NCBI GenBank assembly: GCA_004213885.1
Contig: SGYL01000011.1
Coordinates: 1 to 58,166, forward strand
Length of the DNA: 58,166 nt
Origin: Alphaproteobacteria bacterium
GTDB lineage: Bacteria > Pseudomonadota > Alphaproteobacteria > Puniceispirillales > Marisalimonadaceae
Reading direction: 5' to 3'
The position numbers were made by a program, and so were the translations under genes. Below the pieces are notes generated by a model. The model did no database searches, had not been told where the DNA came from, and worked only from the letters and a program-made list of their open reading frames with translations. Within the stretch, counting starts at the first letter, position 1. Each line of letters opens with the position of its first letter. Shown here one piece after another: positions 52,302 through 58,166 of the stretch.

Positions 52302-52312
52302 GATATATCCTA
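52299..52312. repeat. palindrome TAGGA-N4-TCCTA, copy 3
   Basis: TAGGA, TATA, TCCTA with 5-bp arms. The first TAG is the stop codon of the flavin reductase gene, so this copy overlaps its very end. Same core as copies at 38829 and 51056. Confidence 0.6.
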
Positions 52313-52654
52313 ATTAATGCTATTTTAACTTTTATATTTATCAAATTTTTCTCTTTTATTTATTAAATATTTCGAAACACCTAACCTAAATTATAAAATA
52401 TTGAAATTAGAAGCTCAAATTTTTGACAAAAAATCACGTTTAGTGAAATTAATTTTAAAAAAAAACTTCTTTTTGCCAATTAATTGACACTATATTTGGT
52501 CCTATAAATTTATTAGAATACTAGATATTCTAAAAACTTAAAATTTTGTAAATTTACACAATATTAACGACTTAAATTGAACAAATTTTAGTTTTAAATC
52601 TTAAATTTCATAATTAGAATCTTTCTTCAAATCACTAAAAAGAAAGAATTAATT
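52313..52654. promoter_or_regulatory. 342-bp non-coding leader of the two-partner secretion operon
   Basis: This is the longest gene-free stretch in the window. It is extremely A/T-rich, with no ORF or RNA gene that I recognise. Two perfect TTGACA hexamers occur at 52423-52428 and 52484-52489. The second is followed by TATAAA at 52503-52508 with only a 13-bp spacer, too short for a standard promoter. A 10-bp palindrome CAATTAATTG (52477-52486) overlaps the second hexamer. The length suggests regulated expression of the secretion genes. Confidence 0.4.
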
Positions 52655-52684
52655 GTGAGTAGATTTAATAATCCAAAAGTAAAA

Positions 52685-54412
52685 ATGAGGAATTTTCTAA
52701 TTACCTTATCAACTTTACTTCTTTTTGCTTCAAAAACTGCAAATAGTGTGCCAGATGCTGGTAGTTTGTTAAAGGGCGAAGAAGATATTAAAAGTTACAA
52801 AAAAATCCCTCGAACTATTCCTAAAATTGATAAAGAAAAAGATAAAAAGTCTAAGCCTGTTGGGGATTTAAAATCTTCAATATTTGTTAACGATATAAGG
52901 TTTTCAGGAAAAATTGAGAAGTTTAAAGTTTCTAAATTAAAATCTTTGTTAAAAGATTATATAAACAAAAATTTAACTTTTTCTCAGATAAATGAAGCCG
53001 TTGAATTAATTCAAGAGTTTTATTTAGTTAATGATTTTTTTCTTGCGAGAGTGACCCTTCCTGAACAAGAAGTTGTTGATGGAATAATATATTTAAACAT
53101 CAATGAAGGAAGGTTAGATAAAAAGGATCCATATGTAATAAAAGCTGAAAATCTTAGATTGTATAAAGATATTTTAACTGATTATTTAGAAAACGCACTC
53201 AGCACTGGTGTTACTAAAAATGGATTAGAGCGCGCTCTTCTAAATATTAATGATTTACCTGGAGTATCAGCTGTATCTTCAATTGAGCCTGGGGTTGAAG
53301 AAGGATCATCTAAAATCGTGCTTAATGTCGTTGAAGATGACTTGGTATCTGGAAGCATAACCTTAGATAATCATGGTAATAGATATACAGCTAAACAAAG
53401 AAATACTATAAAAATTGATTTCAACAATCCTTCTAAAATTGGGGATAAGTTATCAATAACTAAAACATTTAATGCTGGAGAAAAATTTGATTTTACACAA
53501 TTCGATTATGAGGTTCCTGTTGGTCAGAGTGGTTTTAAAGCCTTTGCTTCAGCTTCCAGACTTGAGTTTGAAATTGGAAAAGAGCTGAGAACAAATCCAG
53601 TTTCTTTAGGTAACGCCGATACTATTGAAGTTGGAGTTAAATATCCTATTCAAAGAACTAACAATCAATCAGTATTTTTGAAAACTAGTATTGAAAAAAA
53701 GGAAATTTATAATGAAACAACAGGAGTTTTAACAAATGATAAAACGCTTGAAAATGCTAAGATAGGATTGGATTTTGAAGGAAAAAATATCTTTCAAGAT
53801 AGCAGTTTAACTGGTGTTTCAGTTTCAGGTATATTTGGAGATCTCGATTTATCAAAAGTTAATTCAGATTATTTAAATGACCAAAAAGCATCTGGGCCTA
53901 AAACACATGGTGATTTTAACAAAGTTGTTCTAGATTTCTATCATATCCACAAATTTACGGATAAAATTAATTTTAAATATTATGGTTCTCTTCAACATGC
54001 TTCAAAAAATTTAGATAGTTCTGAAAAATTTTCTTTAGGTGGTGTATCAGGTGTAAGGGCTTATCCATCTGGCGAAGCATCTGGAGATGAGGGGCATAAA
54101 TTATCTTTTGAAGTTCAATATGATCTTTCAAAACCAGATATGGATTTTGATTTGATAGGAACTTTGTTTTATGACTATGGAAAAATAAGACAATACAAAA
54201 ATTCTTCAAATATTAATCTTACAACTCCAAATGAATACAGTTTATCTGGGTGGGGTGTTTCTTTTGACTTGATAGCAAATGAAAGGGTTAAATTAAACTT
54301 TGGATGGGCTCAAGCAATAGGAGATAATGATGGACAGTCAGCTTCTGGTAATAATAGCGATGGTAGAGGTGGTTCTTCTCGTGCTTGGTTTCAGGTTGTT
54401 TTTAGGTTTTAA
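52685..54412 (+). CDS. TpsB-type two-partner secretion transporter (ShlB/FhaC family)
   Basis: The product is about 575 aa from ATG 52685, giving a clean signal peptide FLITLSTLLLFASKTANS; a GTG at 52655 would add ten residues. After a Lys-rich linker, two POTRA domains follow (about residues 65-150, ending YLNINEGRL, and 150-220, ending VVEDD in the mature order), then a 16-strand-type beta-barrel. The barrel carries the conserved loop-6 motif VRAYPSGEASGDEG (VRGYxxGExxGDxG in the family, with Ala for Gly) and FYDYGKI. It sits in the outer membrane and exports the TpsA protein encoded 2 bp downstream. The last residues (AWFQVVFRF) end in Phe, as expected for BAM substrates. Confidence 0.93.
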   Translation: MRNFLITLSTLLLFASKTANSVPDAGSLLKGEEDIKSYKKIPRTIPKIDKEKDKKSKPVGDLKSSIFVNDIRFSGKIEKFKVSKLKSLLKDYINKNLTFSQINEAVELIQEFYLVNDFFLARVTLPEQEVVDGIIYLNINEGRLDKKDPYVIKAENLRLYKDILTDYLENALSTGVTKNGLERALLNINDLPGVSAVSSIEPGVEEGSSKIVLNVVEDDLVSGSITLDNHGNRYTAKQRNTIKIDFNNPSKIGDKLSITKTFNAGEKFDFTQFDYEVPVGQSGFKAFASASRLEFEIGKELRTNPVSLGNADTIEVGVKYPIQRTNNQSVFLKTSIEKKEIYNETTGVLTNDKTLENAKIGLDFEGKNIFQDSSLTGVSVSGIFGDLDLSKVNSDYLNDQKASGPKTHGDFNKVVLDFYHIHKFTDKINFKYYGSLQHASKNLDSSEKFSLGGVSGVRAYPSGEASGDEGHKLSFEVQYDLSKPDMDFDLIGTLFYDYGKIRQYKNSSNINLTTPNEYSLSGWGVSFDLIANERVKLNFGWAQAIGDNDGQSASGNNSDGRGGSSRAWFQVVFRF

Positions 54413-54414
54413 TA

Positions 54415-57400
54415 ATGACTTTCCTCAAAGGCAAAATATGTAAACTTATTGCTATAAATTCTATAGTATTTTCATGTTTTGTTTTTGACAGTAATTCTCA
54501 AGAACTGCCTGAAAACCCCTCGGTTATTCACGGTAATGCTTCTTTTGAAAAAGTTGGTAATAATCTGACGATCAAGCAAAGCACTCAAAAACTTATAACA
54601 AATTGGTCATCATTCAATATTGGAAAGGCAAATCAAGTTGAATTTAAACAGCCAAGTTCTATTTCTACTGCCCTAAATAGGGTTCAATCAAATGACCCAA
54701 CTCATATTTATGGAAGTTTAAAATCAAATGGTCAGCTTGTCTTGATTAATCCAAGTGGTGTTTTATTCCACAATGGATCAAAGGTAGATGTAGGGTCAAT
54801 AATCGCCTCAACATTAAATTTAAAGGATGGAGATTTTGTAAATGGTAAATATGTTTTTCAAAAAAATGGGTTATCTGGCGTAGTAAATAATCAGGGAGAA
54901 ATTAAGGCTTTTGAAGGAGGAACTATAGCTTTAATAGCTCCTCAGATACAAAATAAAGGAAAAATTGAAACAACAAATGGAACTGCAGCTTTAATTTCAG
55001 GAGAAAGAGTTAGTTTAAGCCTAAATGGAAATAATTTAATTCAATATTCGATTGAAAGGGGGGTTTTAAATTCTTTAATTGATAATAAACAGGCAATTAA
55101 AGTTAATAATGGAACAATTATTTTATCTGCAAAAGGGGTAAAGGAAGTTAAAAATGCAGTTGTTAATAATTCTGGTACATTAAGAGCTGATGGGATAACC
55201 AAGCAAGGTGGTAAGATTTTTCTTACTGCTAGAAATGGAAAAATTTCAAATTCAGGAATAATTGCAGCCAATTCTGATGAAAATAAGGCTGGGTCAGTAA
55301 GAGTTACTGCCGAAAAAATAGAAATTAATGATAATTCGTCTATCCAAGCTATAGGTGAAAAGTCAGGAGGATTAATTGAAATTGGCGGAAGCTGGCAAAA
55401 TAACAACAAAGATGTTTATCAAGCAACTGAAACAACAATATCTGAAGGTGTATCACTAGATGCATCGGCTTATGATTTTGGAGATGGTGGTGAAATTGTT
55501 GTCTGGTCAAATATTCATGATTCAAACTCAAAAACAATTGTAAAAGGGTCTTTGAAAGCTGATGGAGGAAAAATTAGAGGAAACGGAGGTAGAATTGAAA
55601 CTTCTGGGTATAGTCTTGATATTAATGATATAAAAATTTCAACAAAATCAAATATAAGAAATGATGGTAAGTGGCTGATTGATCCTTTTAATATAACAAT
55701 TGGTTCTGGCAGTGATTCTAATGTTAATGGAAGTTTAACTTCTACTGGCGATGACGCTTTTATTGATGTTGGAACATTACAAACAGCATTATCTTCAAGT
55801 AATGTAACAGTTCAAACAGGAGGTGGAGGCTCTCAACAAGGATATATTACAGTTCAAAACTCAATTTCATCAAGTAGTGCTAATGATTTAACTTTAGATG
55901 CTCATAGAGACATTATAATTGACGCTAGTATTACAAGAACTGGAAGTGGTGGTCTAATTCTGGAGCCAGGATCTGGTACCGTAAATGGGAATGGAAGTAT
56001 CAACTTGTCGGCAGGCAGTAATATTTCAACTTCTTCAGGGGCAAATGTATATAATGACATTCAATTAAATGGCTCTGGAAATATTGATTTTGGAAGTAAT
56101 ACATCATCAACATTTAGGGGTGTGATTTCAGGAACAGGTAATCTTCGTAAAATCGGAACAGGTACTGTAACTCTTCGTGGTAATAACACTTACACTGGCA
56201 CAACTGATATTCAAAATGGAACATTAACCATCAATAGCGGTTCTTTATCAGATAATACTGCCGTAAATGTTAATTCCACTGGAACTTTTTCTGTACAAAA
56301 TTCCCATAGAATATTATCTCTAACCGGAGATGGGAACGTTACTATTTCATCTGGTAGAACTTTGTCTTTCGGTAGTACTGGAAATAATACTTTTAATGGT
56401 ATTATTTCAGGTTCAGGTGGTTTAACTAAATTAGGTTCAGGCACTTTTACATTGAGTAATGCTAACACTTACTCGGGAAATACTACAATTTCTGAGGGTG
56501 AATTTATAGTTAAAGGAACTCTCTCTAATAATTCTGACGTTTCTGTAGCTTTAGGATCAACTTATACTTTAGATAATGATGACACTGTTGGGTCATTATC
56601 AGGAGCAGGAACTATTGCGGTACCTTCTGGTATAACATTAACCTCAAATGCTGGAAGCAGTTCAACATTTTCTGGAAATTTATCTGGTGACGGCTCTTTT
56701 ATAAAAAATGGTTCTGGTATTTTAACTTTATCTGGAGCTAACACAATAACTGGGTCAACAACAATTAGACAAGGTTGGATCAGCATAAGCGCCGATAATA
56801 ATTTAGGGACTGCTCCCGGTACTGTATCTTCTTCGCATTTAATTTTGAATGGAGGTGGGCTTCAAACTACAGCTAATTTTTCTTTAAATTCAAACAGAGG
56901 CATTAACTTAGGCTCAAATAATGGAAGTATTTCAACAAATTCTTCAACTACTTTTACCTATGCAGGAAATATTGGAGGAAGTGGTAATCTAACTAAATCT
57001 GGTAATGGGGTATTATTATTAACAACATCAAATAATTACTCAGGCACAACCACTATCAGTTCCGGATCTTTAAGCATTGATAATGACGATAAACTTGGAA
57101 CTGTGCCTGGTTCACCAACAGCAGGTCACTTAATTTTAAATGGTGGTACTTTACTAGCTAATTCTACATTTACGTTAAATAGCAATAGGGGAATAAATTT
57201 AAGTAATAATTCCAATGTAGAAGTGGCTGATACAGTCATATTAAGCTATGACGGTATTATTGCAGGTAACAGAGATCTAACAAAATTAGGTTTAGGAACT
57301 TTCCTACTATCAGGAGCAAGTAGCTACTCCGGTGACACGAAAATCAATGCAGGCACATTACAGACAACTGGAACTTTAGCTGATACAACTGATGTATCTG

Positions 57401-58166
57401 TAGCTTCTGGGGCTATTTATGATGTTGATGCCACTGATACAATTAAGTCACTAGAAGGTGCTGGTAATGTTGAACTAGCCAACGGTATAACACTAACGAA
57501 TGGTGACACAACTACAACACGAGTAATATCAGGAGTAATAAGTGGATCAGGTAATTTAACTAAGGCTGGTTCAGGAACATTAACTTTATCTGGAGCAAAT
57601 ACTTACGAGGGGATAACAACAATAAGTGCGGGCAAGCTGAGCATTAGTGCTGACAGTGGTTTAGGAGCAGCCCCAGGTTCAGCCTCAGCAGGTCATTTAA
57701 CCTTAAATGGAGGAACTTTAGAATCTACAGCTGACTTTACGTTAAATTCAAATCGAGGTATTGCCCTTGGTGCAAGTAATGGAATAATAGACGTTAATTC
57801 TAGTACTACCTTAACTTATGGCGGTATTATGGCTGGCTCAGGGACGTTAACAAAGGAAGATTCTGGTACTTTAACCCTCTCAGGCGTAAATACCTATACA
57901 GGTTCAACAACAATTAATGGTGGAACTGTTAGTATTAGTGCTGACAGTGGATTAGGAGCAGCTCCTGGTTCAGCTACTGCAGGTCATTTAACCTTAAATG
58001 GAGGAACTTTACATTCTACAGCTGACTTTACGTTAAATTCAAATCGAGGCATTGCTCTTGGTACAAGTCATGGGACATTCAATGTTGATGGATCTAGAAC
58101 CTTAACTTATGGCGGTATCATTGCAGGATCAAATAATCTTACAAAATCAGGAGATGGTATTTTATT
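54415..58166 (+). CDS. TpsA exoprotein: FHA secretion domain plus autotransporter-type beta-strand repeats, partial (3' end outside window)
   Basis: From ATG 54415 the frame stays open for about 1250 codons to the window edge. A short hydrophobic leader (LIAINSIVFSCFVF) is followed by the two-partner secretion domain, with NWSSFNIGKANQVEF, TALNRVQSNDP and INPSGVLFHNG (about residues 60-125). A segment WLIDPFNITIGSGSD near residue 422, typical of filamentous haemagglutinins, precedes the repeats. From about residue 560 on, autotransporter-associated beta-strand repeats (GSGTLTLSGANTYTGSTTI type) continue to the edge, giving a long right-handed beta-helix. It is probably a secreted or surface-anchored adhesin. 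The C-terminus is unseen. Confidence 0.95.
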   Translation, partial: MTFLKGKICKLIAINSIVFSCFVFDSNSQELPENPSVIHGNASFEKVGNNLTIKQSTQKLITNWSSFNIGKANQVEFKQPSSISTALNRVQSNDPTHIYGSLKSNGQLVLINPSGVLFHNGSKVDVGSIIASTLNLKDGDFVNGKYVFQKNGLSGVVNNQGEIKAFEGGTIALIAPQIQNKGKIETTNGTAALISGERVSLSLNGNNLIQYSIERGVLNSLIDNKQAIKVNNGTIILSAKGVKEVKNAVVNNSGTLRADGITKQGGKIFLTARNGKISNSGIIAANSDENKAGSVRVTAEKIEINDNSSIQAIGEKSGGLIEIGGSWQNNNKDVYQATETTISEGVSLDASAYDFGDGGEIVVWSNIHDSNSKTIVKGSLKADGGKIRGNGGRIETSGYSLDINDIKISTKSNIRNDGKWLIDPFNITIGSGSDSNVNGSLTSTGDDAFIDVGTLQTALSSSNVTVQTGGGGSQQGYITVQNSISSSSANDLTLDAHRDIIIDASITRTGSGGLILEPGSGTVNGNGSINLSAGSNISTSSGANVYNDIQLNGSGNIDFGSNTSSTFRGVISGTGNLRKIGTGTVTLRGNNTYTGTTDIQNGTLTINSGSLSDNTAVNVNSTGTFSVQNSHRILSLTGDGNVTISSGRTLSFGSTGNNTFNGIISGSGGLTKLGSGTFTLSNANTYSGNTTISEGEFIVKGTLSNNSDVSVALGSTYTLDNDDTVGSLSGAGTIAVPSGITLTSNAGSSSTFSGNLSGDGSFIKNGSGILTLSGANTITGSTTIRQGWISISADNNLGTAPGTVSSSHLILNGGGLQTTANFSLNSNRGINLGSNNGSISTNSSTTFTYAGNIGGSGNLTKSGNGVLLLTTSNNYSGTTTISSGSLSIDNDDKLGTVPGSPTAGHLILNGGTLLANSTFTLNSNRGINLSNNSNVEVADTVILSYDGIIAGNRDLTKLGLGTFLLSGASSYSGDTKINAGTLQTTGTLADTTDVSVASGAIYDVDATDTIKSLEGAGNVELANGITLTNGDTTTTRVISGVISGSGNLTKAGSGTLTLSGANTYEGITTISAGKLSISADSGLGAAPGSASAGHLTLNGGTLESTADFTLNSNRGIALGASNGIIDVNSSTTLTYGGIMAGSGTLTKEDSGTLTLSGVNTYTGSTTINGGTVSISADSGLGAAPGSATAGHLTLNGGTLHSTADFTLNSNRGIALGTSHGTFNVDGSRTLTYGGIIAGSNNLTKSGDGIL
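56782..58166 (+). repeat. 97-residue repeats inside tpsA
   Basis: Type A units carry SADSGLGAAPGSATAGHL, then LNGGTL and FTLNSNRGI. They begin at 56782, 57073, 57640 and 57931; the spacings 56782-57073 and 57640-57931 are both exactly 291 bp (97 codons). The last two copies are nearly identical at DNA level over about 140 bp (57640-57780 against 57931-58071). A type B unit (GTLADTTDVSVASG through SLEGAGN) is inserted from about 57364. Further type B-like units lie at about 56221 and 56506. Confidence 0.9.

Noticed and set aside
52484-52508. Sigma-70 promoter TTGACA...TATAAA before tpsB
   Set aside because: Both hexamers are good but the spacer is 13 bp, too short for a normal promoter.
55041-56786. 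Minus-strand ORFs across tpsA
   Set aside because: The plus frame is open throughout and encodes recognisable FHA and repeat domains; the reverse ORFs are a by-product of its composition.
1-58166. CRISPR array, tRNA/rRNA genes, insertion sequences, prophage
   Set aside because: No regularly spaced direct repeats outside tpsA, no tRNA-like or rRNA sequence, and no transposase, integrase or phage gene was found by reading the window.

Overview
The window is a gene-dense, very AT-rich stretch that looks like a streamlined marine alphaproteobacterium (inference from base composition, gene repertoire and very short intergenic spaces; the lineage cannot be fixed without marker genes). I see about 49 protein genes and no rRNA, tRNA, CRISPR, insertion sequence or recognisable transcription regulator. 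Most of it is an accessory catabolic region for organic acids and probably (hetero)aromatic compounds. The right end carries a large secreted-adhesin system.

Layout. (1) 1-1647: the end of a MaoC/NodN-like hydratase gene, a small dimeric alpha/beta-barrel protein and a divergent DapA-family lyase. (2) 1656-21549, all minus strand: a 20-kb co-directional array. In transcription order it holds a branched-chain-amino-acid-type ABC importer (SBP, LivH, LivM, LivG, LivF), a molybdenum hydroxylase set (FAD subunit, 2Fe-2S subunit, lactonase-like metallo-beta-lactamase, Mo subunit), an SDR without the usual catalytic Tyr/Lys, a CoA ligase, a second 2Fe-2S subunit, a second CoA ligase, a cupin, an HpaB-type flavin monooxygenase, a crotonase, a Mo subunit fused to a CoxG domain, and a second FAD subunit. 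It reads as uptake, ring or side-chain hydroxylation, CoA activation and beta-oxidation-like processing of one substrate class. (3) 21645-28672, minus: BenE-like transporter, UPF0280 protein, 6-hydroxynicotinate-reductase-like Fe-S protein and a third Mo hydroxylase (2Fe-2S/Mo fusion plus FAD subunit). It is divergent from (4) 28752-35693, plus: HyuA/HyuB and two CoA ligases. Blocks 3 and 4 together look like a reductive nicotinate-type pathway in which HyuAB could open the lactam. (5) 35694-44505: SDR, an aminoglycoside-phosphotransferase-like kinase overlapping an ACAD11-like acyl-CoA dehydrogenase, a double-hotdog protein, a pair of further acyl-CoA dehydrogenases, a two-subunit 3-oxoacid CoA-transferase and an RraA-family protein. 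The ligase/SDR/kinase/dehydrogenase part resembles 4-hydroxyacid (levulinate-type) catabolism. (6) 44584-52301: FMN hydroxyacid oxidase-like enzyme, ThDP enzyme, split AtuA, SDR, 3-hydroxyisobutyrate-dehydrogenase-like enzyme, YciI-like protein and flavin reductase. (7) 52302-58166: a 350-bp non-coding leader, then a TpsB/FhaC transporter and a TpsA exoprotein with an FHA secretion domain followed by autotransporter-type beta-strand repeats. TpsA runs off the right edge.

Most interesting: the CoxL-CoxG fusion in the long co-directional array, the nicotinate-like module with a possible ATP-dependent ring-opening enzyme, the kinase/ACAD cassette, the SDR and HpaB homologues with substituted active sites, and the two alternating repeat types in TpsA. 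All functional assignments come from reading translated motifs by eye; no database search was possible.
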